DNA from: Desulfomonilaceae bacterium
Lineage (GTDB): Bacteria > Desulfobacterota > Desulfomonilia > Desulfomonilales > Desulfomonilaceae
NCBI GenBank assembly: GCA_031082285.1
Contig: JAVHLK010000008.1
Location: forward strand, 49,381 to 84,098
Reading direction: 5' to 3'
Length of the DNA: 34,718 nucleotides
The notes under the pieces were generated by a model. The model did no database searches, was not told where the DNA came from, and worked only from the letters and a program-made list of their open reading frames with translations. The translations under genes and the position numbers were made by a program. Shown here in pieces: positions 10,024 to 18,648 of this stretch (the stretch's first letter is position 1; every line of letters starts with the position of its first letter).

Positions 10024-10066
10024 TTGACATAAATTCCCGTTTGAATAATGTCCTCATCCCAGGACA
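10024..10066 (+). promoter_or_regulatory. Promoter with overlapping palindromic site
   Basis: TTGACA (10024-10029) and TAATGT (10046-10051) with 16 bases between, ending 35 bases before the ATG of the barrel-like protein. A perfect 8-bp inverted repeat AATGTCCT (10047-10054) / AGGACATT (10061-10068) overlaps the -10 box and start point. It could be a repressor site or a 5' mRNA hairpin. Confidence 0.6.
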
Positions 10067-10086
10067 TTCAATCAAGGAGGGAGGGT

Positions 10087-11289
10087 ATGGTGATAAGAAA
10101 GCCCTTGAATGTATTGGTTTGTCTAGCTATTGCCACAACAGTGGCCTTGGTATCCTCCGCATGGGGATACAACGGATCGGATACCGCCGTACTTCCGGGT
10201 ATCCAGGGTGACGCTTTGTCCGCAGACCCCGTCGGTCAGCCGACTCGGCAACAACCCACAAGAGTCATCCGGCCGGTTCAGACACAGTCGACGCCGTCCG
10301 CCACACGTCGCTCGTATGGGACAAGGCGATCGTATGGCGCACCGCCGGCTTACGGACCTCCGCCATCCTATGGTCCGCCGCCCACATGGCAGCCGTCTGT
10401 TCAGGCCCCTCGGTACGCAGCTTGTCCTCCTCAGGGATGTCCCGCACCGATTCCGCGGGCTCCCGGTCCGTTCGGCTCAAACCCCCTATTTCCGCCACTG
10501 TTGGGACTGCTAAGTCCTTTTGGGCTGAATTACATGGGTCCTTGCGACGCCTATCTCCCACGGGCTCAATGCAAGCAATTCCACGTCAACATCAAGGGTT
10601 GGCGCGCGAAACTCAACGCGAGCACCATGTTGTGGGGCACCAATTTCATCGGCGGCGAGGGAACGGAGTTGGATCTCCATAACAACCTGGGATTGAGGCG
10701 GTATGAGTGTCGGTACGAGGTGGAGGCACGCTACAATATTCGTGAGAATTGGGGACTCCGATTCTCCTTCATGCCGCTCAACTACAGAGAGAATCATGTA
10801 CCGGCGAACGGGTTCTTTTTCGGCCAGGCATTCTATCCGGCCGCGGTACCCATCCTGACCAAGTGGGACCGGTACATCTACCGCTACAACTTGGTATACG
10901 ATTGGCACCGGTCCAAGACCGCAGTATCGAGTCTTTTTCTCGGCGCGAACATCTATGACGACAAGCTCTCCATCAGCAACGTGATTCAATCAAGAAGCCG
11001 GTCTCAGGGGTTTGCCCTTGTCTCTGCCGGCGGGTCGATCGAGCGAATCATCAGGCCGGTGAAGCGGGCAACCGCATCGTTGAAGTGCGAATGGTCCATA
11101 CAATTCCTCAACGCGTACGTCGGTTGGGACGGGTATGCCGCCTGGCGGATCTCCGTACCGATGGAGTGCGGGCGATTCGGTTACCTCGAGGCCGGTTGGA
11201 GATGGATAGTGCTGGAGAGAGATGAACCCTCAAACGTAGACAAGACCAGCTTGGACGGGTTGATGGCCACCGCGGGTCTGGTCTTCTGA
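10087..11289 (+). CDS. Exported protein with YGPPP repeats and barrel-like C-terminal domain
   Basis: I do not recognise a named family. 400 residues from the ATG at 10087, which has AAGGAGGGAGGG directly upstream; the frame is open to 10048 but that ATG overlaps the promoter. Residues 1-28 form a signal peptide (hydrophobic core, SSAWG end). Residues about 60-115 are rich in Pro, Tyr and Arg with short repeats of RSYG and YGPPPS. From about 165 to the end there are alternating aromatic/polar strands (YRYNLVYDWHRS, YLEAGWRWIVLERD), and the chain ends in LVF with a terminal aromatic, as outer-membrane barrels do. Likely an outer-membrane protein; single-gene unit closed by the terminator at 11463. 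Confidence 0.7.
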   Translation: MVIRKPLNVLVCLAIATTVALVSSAWGYNGSDTAVLPGIQGDALSADPVGQPTRQQPTRVIRPVQTQSTPSATRRSYGTRRSYGAPPAYGPPPSYGPPPTWQPSVQAPRYAACPPQGCPAPIPRAPGPFGSNPLFPPLLGLLSPFGLNYMGPCDAYLPRAQCKQFHVNIKGWRAKLNASTMLWGTNFIGGEGTELDLHNNLGLRRYECRYEVEARYNIRENWGLRFSFMPLNYRENHVPANGFFFGQAFYPAAVPILTKWDRYIYRYNLVYDWHRSKTAVSSLFLGANIYDDKLSISNVIQSRSRSQGFALVSAGGSIERIIRPVKRATASLKCEWSIQFLNAYVGWDGYAAWRISVPMECGRFGYLEAGWRWIVLERDEPSNVDKTSLDGLMATAGLVF

Positions 11290-11462
11290 GCACTCTCGGG
11301 TGGATGGACACAAAGAACTGAGGTGGCTGGAGAGCGCCGCCGACATTCCGGGTTCCCAGAGAATCCAATGGGCGCACTCCTTCCAGAGGTTGAATGTCCA
11401 TTAACCTTGGAGGCACGTGGACATTCTCACGGGAACGCCACAAAGGCACGGCGGCGCCACGG

Positions 11463-11491
11463 AACAACCCGGTCGAAAGACCGGGTTGTTT
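11463..11491 (+). terminator. Intrinsic terminator after the barrel-like gene
   Basis: A perfect 12-bp stem (11463-11474 with 11479-11490) closed by a GAAA tetraloop, running into TTGTTTCGT. It lies 174 bases after the stop of the upstream gene and insulates rplM-rpsI. The minus-strand side also has TTGTT, so some two-way activity is possible. Confidence 0.8.
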
Positions 11492-11534
11492 CGTGACCGT
11501 TCACCGGTGCGGGAGGATTCTCGCGGCATTTATC

Positions 11535-11563
11535 TTGACAACGCATGTGGCCGATGGTAATTG
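11535..11563 (+). promoter_or_regulatory. Candidate promoter of rplM-rpsI
   Basis: A perfect TTGACA (11535-11540) lies 17 bases before a weak -10 match, TAATTG (11558-11563). The start point would fall about 25 bases before the rplM ATG. The -35 is convincing, the -10 is not. Confidence 0.45.
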
Positions 11564-11593
11564 TCATTGTTTACATGTCCGGAGAGGTGTGCC

Positions 11594-12022
11594 ATGAAGA
11601 CCTGGACCCCTAAGAAAGGGGAAGTTGAAAGAAAATGGTATGTCATAGATGCCAAGGACAAGGTCCTGGGAAGAGTTGCTACTGAGACCGCGCGCATCTT
11701 GAGAGGAAAACACAAACCTCAATTTGCCCCCCACATGGATACGGGCGATTTTGTCATCATCATCAACGCGTCCAAGGTGCGGCTCACTGGGAAGAAACTC
11801 CAGCAGAAGATGTATCACCGCCACAGCAACTATCCCGGCGGCCTGAAGTCCACGAGAGCGGACACGATGCTCCGGGAGAAACCCGAAAGAATGTTCCGAC
11901 TGGCCGTGAGAGGAATGCTTCCAAAGAATACCCTGGGAAGGGCACAATTGACGAAGCTGAAGATCTACGCGGACGAGACTCATCCTCATGCCGCGCAACA
12001 GCCGGAAATCCATCAGTTCTAA
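11594..12022 (+). CDS. rplM: 50S ribosomal protein L13
   Basis: Early-assembling large-subunit protein. 142 residues starting [10 protein letters not shown], the canonical length and N-terminus, with the family segments [25 protein letters not shown] and [18 protein letters not shown]. The frame is open to an earlier ATG at 11561, but the ATG at 11594 has GGAGAGG upstream and fits the family. Followed by rpsI after 15 bases, the conserved bacterial L13-S9 operon. Confidence 0.98.
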   Translation: MKTWTPKKGEVERKWYVIDAKDKVLGRVATETARILRGKHKPQFAPHMDTGDFVIIINASKVRLTGKKLQQKMYHRHSNYPGGLKSTRADTMLREKPERMFRLAVRGMLPKNTLGRAQLTKLKIYADETHPHAAQQPEIHQF

Positions 12023-12037
12023 TCCTGGAGACATCGG

Positions 12038-12430
12038 ATGAAAGAGGATCGCTATTACGCGACGGGAAAGAGGAAGAACGCAATCGCCAGAGTGTGGCTG
12101 CAACCCGGCACCGGCGCGTTGTTGGTGAACGATCGGCCTGTGGACGTCTATTTCGGTCGCAAGACTTCCCAAATGGTCGTCATGCAGCCCTTTGAACTCA
12201 CCCAAACCATGGGACGTTTCGACCTGATTGCGAATGTCAGAGGCGGAGGACTGTCCGGGCAGGCCGGAGCCGTCAAGCACGGTATCAGCAAAGCCCTCTT
12301 GGACATAGATCCCGCGTTCCGCGGCATTCTCAAGCGAGCGGGATTTCTCACGCGGGATTCCAGGGTCAAGGAGAGGAAGAAATACGGAAAACGAGGAGCA
12401 CGAGCGAGCTTCCAGTTCTCCAAACGGTAA
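12038..12430 (+). CDS. rpsI: 30S ribosomal protein S9
   Basis: 130 residues, canonical length. It starts with the typical [16 protein letters not shown] and ends with the basic tail [11 protein letters not shown] that reaches into the P site of the 30S subunit. GGAG lies 9 bases before the ATG. It converges on the sirtuin gene with only 3 bases between the two stop codons and no separate terminator visible, so the two transcripts must overlap at their 3' ends. Confidence 0.98.
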   Translation: MKEDRYYATGKRKNAIARVWLQPGTGALLVNDRPVDVYFGRKTSQMVVMQPFELTQTMGRFDLIANVRGGGLSGQAGAVKHGISKALLDIDPAFRGILKRAGFLTRDSRVKERKKYGKRGARASFQFSKR

Positions 12431-12433
12431 TCC

Positions 12434-13204
12434 TTATAGGCTCCTGAACGTATCCATGATTGCAGCCATGGTCGCAGCGGCCTTTCCCCGAACAATGATG
12501 TCCATGATCTCGTCGTACGGGGTGCCGGAAAGATTGACCAGAACGAGGCGGGCTCCGGCCCGCTTCGCTTCGTACGGGAGAAGGGCCGCGGGCTGCACGA
12601 CCAGCGACGAACCCACCGTAAGAAACACGTCGCAGTTCCGTGCATGGCGGAAACCGGCCTCAAGAACATCCGCGGGAAGGGCCTGTCCGAATGCGATGGT
12701 CGCGCATTTGAGCGGCCCCCCACAGACCGCGCAGTATGGGACCTCTATTCCTTCTCGATCCATCGTGTCGGTGATTTCCTCACGCGGCCACCGGGCTTTG
12801 CATTCCAAACAGCCGACCTCTCGGACCGTACCGTGCAATTCGTGGACAATGCTGGGAGAACTTCCCGCGTCCTGATGAAGCCCGTCGATGTTTTGGGTGA
12901 TCAACGCGGAGAGACGACCGCTCTGCTCCAGTTCCACCACGGCATGGTGCGCAGCGTTCGGCCGGGCATTCTTCATGGCCGGGTATCGAGCGCGATCGTA
13001 TTGCCAATAGAGCCTTCGATATTTCTCATGGGACAGGAATTTCTGGTACGTGAGATCGTCCTGGTCATACTGAGACCAGATCCCGCCGGGTGAACGAAAA
13101 TCCGGTATTCCGGATTCGGTTGAAATTCCTGCTCCGGTGAAAACCACGATTCTTTTCGCCTGGTGAATGAGCCGGGCGGCCTTCCCAACAGCTTCGGCAT
13201 CCAT
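12434..13204 (-). CDS. cobB: SIR2-family NAD-dependent protein deacylase (CobB-like)
   Basis: Removes acyl groups from lysines with NAD as cosubstrate, giving nicotinamide and O-acyl-ADP-ribose. 256 residues. The NAD site is GAGISTESGIPDFR (24-37) and TQNIDGLH (103-110), the catalytic histidine is H124 (ELHG), and the zinc cysteines are C132, C135, C158 and C161. Ends with GSSLVVQPAA and the LVNLS segment typical of bacterial sirtuins. After the second zinc pair it reads KCATIAFGQ where many relatives have RPDVVWFGE, with an extra cysteine at 167. Last gene of the minus-strand run; starts 27 bases after the small secreted protein ends. Confidence 0.93.
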   Translation of the reverse strand: MDAEAVGKAARLIHQAKRIVVFTGAGISTESGIPDFRSPGGIWSQYDQDDLTYQKFLSHEKYRRLYWQYDRARYPAMKNARPNAAHHAVVELEQSGRLSALITQNIDGLHQDAGSSPSIVHELHGTVREVGCLECKARWPREEITDTMDREGIEVPYCAVCGGPLKCATIAFGQALPADVLEAGFRHARNCDVFLTVGSSLVVQPAALLPYEAKRAGARLVLVNLSGTPYDEIMDIIVRGKAAATMAAIMDTFRSL

Positions 13205-13231
13205 TGATCAACTCCGTTTCCCCGTCACGAC

Positions 13232-13495
13232 TCATTTGGGTTCCCATAGCTTGGATCGAGGCGGAATTTTGCATCCGAGTTTTCTCATGTCGTTCTTGAT
13301 GTCGACGATCTCGTCAAGTTTGGCGGCCACTTCATCAAAGGTGATCGCAACCTTTTCCCGGTTCGAGGCGGAAACGAACTCGTGGAACTCCTTCCTCAGG
13401 CGGGTTAGATCCTTTTCCAACTTCGTGCAATCGGAAGCGTATGCCGCGGCCGCCGGCGTCACGACTAATATCAACCAAATCCAAAGACTTCTCAT
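13232..13495 (-). CDS. Small secreted protein of unknown function
   Basis: Not recognised. 87 residues from the ATG at 13495, with GGGAGA upstream. Residues 1-20 are a clear signal peptide (LWIWLILVV core, AYA before the cleavage site). The mature part is a predicted long helix pair (residues 24-70, charged and heptad-like) with two cysteines, C23 and C75, that could form a disulfide. The frame is open upstream to 13669, but that part overlaps the CHAT gene. It begins 50 bases after the CHAT gene stops, so it is probably co-transcribed and may act with it in the periplasm. Confidence 0.7.
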   Translation of the reverse strand: MRSLWIWLILVVTPAAAAYASDCTKLEKDLTRLRKEFHEFVSASNREKVAITFDEVAAKLDEIVDIKNDMRKLGCKIPPRSKLWEPK

Positions 13496-13545
13496 CGGGA
13501 TTCTCCCGGGGTTTTTCCGGTCCGCGTCTCTTACTTCACGCAACA

Positions 13546-16500
13546 CTACATGCTCAACCATTTTCTCCAACCGGACCGACCTTTGAATCCCATGGTTTCG
13601 GGATTCGTCTTGTTGAACGACGGGTGGTACTTCACGTTCCAGTTTCCCATGAGGATGAAGGGAGCCCAATAGTACGGGTGACTGGTGCCGACGTTATTGA
13701 GCAGGGAAAGCTTGGCCTTGCGAAGGGCCTCGGCCTTGGATCCGTCGTTCAGATTACGGTACATTTCAATGAAAAGTTTCGCCGTGCTGTCGTCGTTCAC
13801 CTGCCACAGGCTCAGGACCACCGAGTCCGTGCCGGCGAAGAGAAACGCCCTGGACAGACCCATCAGCCCCATGGCTTCGCCGGTATAATTGCCGTCGGAA
13901 GCCAGGCAGGAAGACAGTACGACGAGGTCGGAATTGAGCTTCAATCCAAAAACTTCTCCCAGTTGCAGAAAACCGTCATTCTGCGAGTCTCCGTAAAGAG
14001 AAAAGACGATTGCAGGATGTCCGACGGACTTGCCTCCCGCGCTGAGAAGCACGCCGTGAGTGGCGAGATGCACATACCCGTATCGGCTCAAGTCGGCTTT
14101 CTTGAAGAGCGTTTCGGTTGCCTGGGCTCCGAAATAGACCTGTGACGGCCCGCCGACGATTTTGGCGATCTCGTTGATTTCTCTGCGAGCTGCCGGCAGG
14201 GGACTCAAGTTCCGGCCTCTGGCCCCGTTTTCAACCGTGTTGACTGCGTTGATGAGGCGGTCCGCACCGGGATTGAGTTCCATGGTCTTGTCTTCGGTTC
14301 GGTAGACCGCATCGCCGAAAGCCACGAGGTTCCATCCGGGCTTTTGATCCGTCTTTCTGGTCCGTACCTGAGACAACACCGAAATGGACGGCGCGTAGCA
14401 AAACGAGTAGCGCTCGAGGAGATAGGACGGACGGTCGGTCGCCGACCAGAAGCGCTTTTCCGCATGGGCCTTGGAATCGACCAGAACTTCGAAGGGCAAC
14501 GCGCACAGTGGGCCGTGCGGCACGATCACTACGGTCTTCTTGGTGGAGAGGAAGTGTTCGATCGGTTTGACGAGCTTGAGATAGAGTCGATGCGCGACCG
14601 AAGGATCCCAACTCGCCTGGGTGTCCGCATTGAAAAGCGGTCTGGTAAGCGTGTTCACGTCGCGTTCCAACTCTTGACGGGAACAGTCCACCGAATACGT
14701 GTAGAAACGATTCTTGTCGATTGCAAACACGTAGGTTCGACTCCGAGTGACCATGTAACCGATTATGGCTTCGTCACGGTTGATCACGTCCTTTTGAAGG
14801 TGGTGCACCGACACCGGTCGGGGGTACCTCAAGCCTGCATAGCCCGGATATTCTTTTTCCAGCCTATCCTTGAGCTTGACGAAACGCCCTTCCTTGTCGC
14901 GGCGTTCATCCAGGAGCTTCTTGATGACCTCCTGATTCGGCCGGACACTGGACCGCTCTTCAGCCAAACGAGCGTTGAGCTTGCGCAGACTGAGCTTCAG
15001 GCTCTTTTCTTTGACAAGGAGCTCGTTGGGGAGGTCGGAAAAACTCACCACATTGATCCTGGACAATGTGTTTTCGAAGTCCGCTTCCTTAATCTTCTCC
15101 ACGATCTTGAGAGCCTGGTTGTCGTAGGCTCCTTGGGGATCTCTTCTCGCCAGCTTCATCAGTACGCGAAGAGTTGTCTCGTAGAGAGCCGACTTACCGC
15201 CGAATATGAAATCGTCTTCGGCCGACTCTTCGACCGTGTCGGCTTCCGTTGCTTCGAGTATGGCGATGGCTTTGCGGTACGATTCCAGAGCCTCCCCGTT
15301 CCTCTTCCGGCTTTCAAGGGTGCGGCCCATAATGAAATAGGCTTTCCAGAGCATGCTGCGATCTTCCGAACATTGGGCGATTTCAAACGCTCGTTTCAAA
15401 TCGGTGATCGCGGCGTCAAAGTCCCCCAAGATGGAGGTGACCAGAGCTATTTGCAGGAGGTTCTCGTTGATGCCCCGGCCGTCGCCGAGCTTCAGGCGAA
15501 TGTCGCGGGCCTGCCGATAGTTTTCCAGAGCGGTCCGAGGTCGGCCCGACATCTGATACAGTATGCCGATTCGGGTCATGATGCGGGCCTCAGTCCGTTC
15601 GTCAGACCGTTCACGGGCCAGTACGAGAGCCTTCTGCTGATACTTCAAAGCCTCTTCCGGGGTTGCCAGTTTGCTCGAAATGTCCCCCAGGCGGATCAGC
15701 TGGTTCTGCTCCGCGGCCACATCGCGCGTTTCGCCGCTCATCCTGAGAGCATCTTCGAAATAGCTCTTTGCCTTTTCATACTCCTCCATGCGGTAATAGA
15801 TGTTGCCGATGCGGTCGTAGATCCTACCCAGAACCGCGTCGTTTCCCGGAACCTGGTACAGTGAGAGGGCCTTCTGATAATGTGCCAGGGCCTTTTCATA
15901 CTCGCGAAAGCCGTCATAGATTTCACCGAGGTACAAGTCCAGATCCCGTGAGTGCGATGCCGGCACTCCAAGCTCGACGCTGAGTCCCTGGGCTTTATGG
16001 AGGTTGGACAAGGCATTCTCGTAGTCCTCCATCTTGACCTGGATGATGCCGATTCCCCCCAGGGCCCAGAGTTCCCCTCGTCGATCTTCCAGCCGTTGCA
16101 TCGCGGTCAAGGTCTCACGGAGCATACTCAATGCCTTCTCAAAGTCTCCCGCATCCTCGAAGACGGACGCCATTTTCAGATTGATTGAAGCCGCCGCGCG
16201 AACGTCCTTCAGCCGGTGCGCCAGCTCACGGGCTTGCTTGAGCAACGACAGGGCCGAGCCCTGATTCATGCGGGCTCTTTGCACCATTGCCAATTCGGCG
16301 AGGATCGCGACTTCGCCTTTCGGGTTGTTGATGCGCTTGTTGATCTTGTGAGCCTCTTCGAGCGCGGCTGCGGCATTCTCCGGATCTCCCGCGGCAAGGT
16401 AGATCTTCCCTATGCCGGCAAGGTCGATGGCCGCTCCTCGAACGTCCCGGATGTCTCGGTGAATTGAGAGCGCTTGCTGGAACTTCTCCAGGGCCGCGGA

Positions 16501-18630
16501 TCGCAAACCGCGTGCCGCTTCGACATGCCCGAGGTTGGTCAGCGTGTCGGCCTCGCCCTTCTTGTCGGAAAGTTCCCGGTACGTCGTCAATGCCCGATCG
16601 AGATTCTTGAGCGCGGCCGAGAGATCGTTCCCATGTCTCTGAAGATTACCGATGTTGGCGAGGTTCGCGGCATACCCTCGATGATCGCCGATGACGCGAC
16701 GGAGGTCTCGTGCCTGAACAAAGTAGTCGTGCGCCCTGTCCGGTTTGCCTCTGTTCTTGTAGTGGACGCCGAGCGCGGTCAAGTCTCGACCCTCGCCGTA
16801 CCGGTCCCAAATTGCACGATGCTCCTTCAGTGCACGCTCGAAAAAAGAGAGAGCCTTGTCCCGGTCCCCCTGCAACTCATACACCAATCCGATAAGATGG
16901 TCACAATCGGCCGTTCCCCGCCTGTCGTTGATTTCCTGAAATTCTTTGCGTGCCGCCTGTGCAACCGGGAGCGCTTTCTCGAAATCCTCTCGTGACAACC
17001 GGTAACGGGCCAGCGCGACGCGAACATGGGCTCGCGTCCTTGTGTTCACGCCCGACTTAGAGCCTTCGACCGCCTCTTTGAGAAGAGCGAAGGCCGCTTC
17101 CATGTCGCCCAAGGTCTGGTGAATCTCCGCCAGAACGATGTTGGATTGAACCGTTTGATCCTTATCGTTTATCCTCTTCGAAATGCGTGCCGACTCTTGG
17201 GCGTATTCGAGAGCCTTGAGCGAAAAACCCTGACGAAAGTACACTCGAGAAATCAGAAGAAGAGCCCCTGCCTCACCGCCCGGTGAATGCAGGTCCCTGA
17301 ATTCGGCCAGGGTCTTGCCGCCGAGTTCCAGCGCGGACTTGAGTCGCGATCGGCCCATCTGAAGATCGGCAAGCGCGAGCCGCACCCGGGAGGCCATAAT
17401 TCGGTCGCCCTTTTTCTCGTAGAGATTCAATGCCTGGGTAAGATAGTAAACCGCCTGCACGATCTTCCCCTCGTGGTGCGCGGCCATCCCTTTTACTACG
17501 AGCGGCAATGCCTCGGTCTGCGTTTCGGGCCCCGTTCCCTGGCACGATTGTGCCTCTTGTACCAATTTGCGTGCCGTCTTGATGTCGCCGAGCGTCTGGT
17601 GAAGGTAGGCTATTCTGAATAGAGTCTCGCCGAGTTGCTTGTTGTCGCCCAAGTCTTGGAACGATTTCCGGGCATTGTTGAAGTGGACCATGGCCGAACG
17701 GTAGTCCGATCGTGAGACGAGAATCTCACCGATGTTGAGATTGAGCCCGGCGGCCTCCTTCTTGTCCCCCGCCTTGACGCGCATGGCAAGCGCGCGCTGA
17801 AATGCCTTGAGTGCTTCGTCGTATCGGTGAAGTCTCAGCAGACACGTGCCCATGTCCTCCAGCAGGCCGGGCATCGCTGATGTCTCCGATACGGGAAGGA
17901 TCGTCCGAGCTTCTTCAAGGGACACCGCGGCCTGAGAGAACTTCTCCTGGGACATGAAGATTCGACCGGCCAACAGATAGTCAAGGCTGCGGGCACGGGC
18001 ATTCTTCATAGATCTGTTCAGGTCGATGGAACGTTTGACATGTTCCAGCGCTTCGTCGGGTTTGCCCAACTTCAGTGCCGCCTGGGCCGCTCCGTGTGAT
18101 GCCGCGGCGGCAACCTTGTCCTTGTTCGACTGTGACGCCTTTTCGAGTGCGGCCGAAAAACTGCTGAGTGCGGACGCGTACTCACCCTTGTCAAGGAGGT
18201 CCTGAGCCCGGCTGAGAAGAACCGCGGGATCGACCGGCTCCGGGGACTTCCGAGCTTTCTCTTCTTCTTTCAGGGCCGACTTGTCGGATGCCTCCCGCGG
18301 CTTGGATCCGCGGGTGTCCTTGTCATCCCCGGGACGTGAGGGCTTTGCCTCCGAAGTCATCGCAGGTTGCGACCATTGTTGCGAGTCCTTCCGACCCGGC
18401 GGGGCCACGGGTCCGGGGCGTTCCGCCTCCGGAGGCTCCAGGCTCTCCGTCTTGGAAACGGACCCGCCGTTCATGATGGTCTCGATGTCGGTGCCGGCGA
18501 AAACCCGGACGGAGTCTTCCTCGACAAGGGGAGCGGCTGAATGACAGTCCGCCTGCCAGGCAATCAAACAGGTGACGGCAACACAGACCGTCACGAAGGC
18601 ATGCGATTTGTGTGTGGACGATCGTCTCAT
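13546..18630 (-). CDS. Exported TPR-repeat protein with C-terminal CHAT (caspase-like) peptidase domain
   Basis: 1694 residues. Residues 1-33 look like a signal peptide (a cysteine at about 29 is not in a proper lipobox). Residues about 45-130 are a low-complexity charged/Pro linker. From about 135 to 1165 there is an almost unbroken array of tetratricopeptide repeats, many of the GDxxxAxxxYxxAL type, usually protein-binding. After a helical linker (about 1195-1290) comes a CHAT domain with both catalytic residues: H1525 in HLATHG and C1575 in LSSCLA, followed by GLSRAFLFAGT and SLWQVND. CHAT proteins are caspase/separase-like proteases. GAAGGAACA precedes the ATG, 18 bases after lgt. Target unknown; periplasmic location is inferred from the signal. 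Confidence 0.9.
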   Translation of the reverse strand: MRRSSTHKSHAFVTVCVAVTCLIAWQADCHSAAPLVEEDSVRVFAGTDIETIMNGGSVSKTESLEPPEAERPGPVAPPGRKDSQQWSQPAMTSEAKPSRPGDDKDTRGSKPREASDKSALKEEEKARKSPEPVDPAVLLSRAQDLLDKGEYASALSSFSAALEKASQSNKDKVAAAASHGAAQAALKLGKPDEALEHVKRSIDLNRSMKNARARSLDYLLAGRIFMSQEKFSQAAVSLEEARTILPVSETSAMPGLLEDMGTCLLRLHRYDEALKAFQRALAMRVKAGDKKEAAGLNLNIGEILVSRSDYRSAMVHFNNARKSFQDLGDNKQLGETLFRIAYLHQTLGDIKTARKLVQEAQSCQGTGPETQTEALPLVVKGMAAHHEGKIVQAVYYLTQALNLYEKKGDRIMASRVRLALADLQMGRSRLKSALELGGKTLAEFRDLHSPGGEAGALLLISRVYFRQGFSLKALEYAQESARISKRINDKDQTVQSNIVLAEIHQTLGDMEAAFALLKEAVEGSKSGVNTRTRAHVRVALARYRLSREDFEKALPVAQAARKEFQEINDRRGTADCDHLIGLVYELQGDRDKALSFFERALKEHRAIWDRYGEGRDLTALGVHYKNRGKPDRAHDYFVQARDLRRVIGDHRGYAANLANIGNLQRHGNDLSAALKNLDRALTTYRELSDKKGEADTLTNLGHVEAARGLRSAALEKFQQALSIHRDIRDVRGAAIDLAGIGKIYLAAGDPENAAAALEEAHKINKRINNPKGEVAILAELAMVQRARMNQGSALSLLKQARELAHRLKDVRAAASINLKMASVFEDAGDFEKALSMLRETLTAMQRLEDRRGELWALGGIGIIQVKMEDYENALSNLHKAQGLSVELGVPASHSRDLDLYLGEIYDGFREYEKALAHYQKALSLYQVPGNDAVLGRIYDRIGNIYYRMEEYEKAKSYFEDALRMSGETRDVAAEQNQLIRLGDISSKLATPEEALKYQQKALVLARERSDERTEARIMTRIGILYQMSGRPRTALENYRQARDIRLKLGDGRGINENLLQIALVTSILGDFDAAITDLKRAFEIAQCSEDRSMLWKAYFIMGRTLESRKRNGEALESYRKAIAILEATEADTVEESAEDDFIFGGKSALYETTLRVLMKLARRDPQGAYDNQALKIVEKIKEADFENTLSRINVVSFSDLPNELLVKEKSLKLSLRKLNARLAEERSSVRPNQEVIKKLLDERRDKEGRFVKLKDRLEKEYPGYAGLRYPRPVSVHHLQKDVINRDEAIIGYMVTRSRTYVFAIDKNRFYTYSVDCSRQELERDVNTLTRPLFNADTQASWDPSVAHRLYLKLVKPIEHFLSTKKTVVIVPHGPLCALPFEVLVDSKAHAEKRFWSATDRPSYLLERYSFCYAPSISVLSQVRTRKTDQKPGWNLVAFGDAVYRTEDKTMELNPGADRLINAVNTVENGARGRNLSPLPAARREINEIAKIVGGPSQVYFGAQATETLFKKADLSRYGYVHLATHGVLLSAGGKSVGHPAIVFSLYGDSQNDGFLQLGEVFGLKLNSDLVVLSSCLASDGNYTGEAMGLMGLSRAFLFAGTDSVVLSLWQVNDDSTAKLFIEMYRNLNDGSKAEALRKAKLSLLNNVGTSHPYYWAPFILMGNWNVKYHPSFNKTNPETMGFKGRSGWRKWLSM

Positions 18631-18648
18631 TGTTCCTTCACTTTGTGC

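Larger units (their letters stand above)
11290..11593. other. Spacer between barrel-like gene and rplM
   Basis: No gene seen. It holds the strong terminator at 11463-11491, the candidate rplM promoter at 11535-11563 and the rplM ribosome site GGAGAGG (11581-11587). Confidence 0.6.

Noticed and set aside
10260-10395. CRISPR-like or tandem DNA repeat in the barrel-like gene
   Set aside because: The short repeats are in frame and encode RSYG/YGPPP peptide repeats; there are no spacers of constant length.
14344-15864. 506-codon open frame antisense to the TPR-CHAT gene
   Set aside because: It is a mirror of a GC-rich coding frame: no family resemblance, no ribosome site, and the opposite strand encodes clear TPRs.
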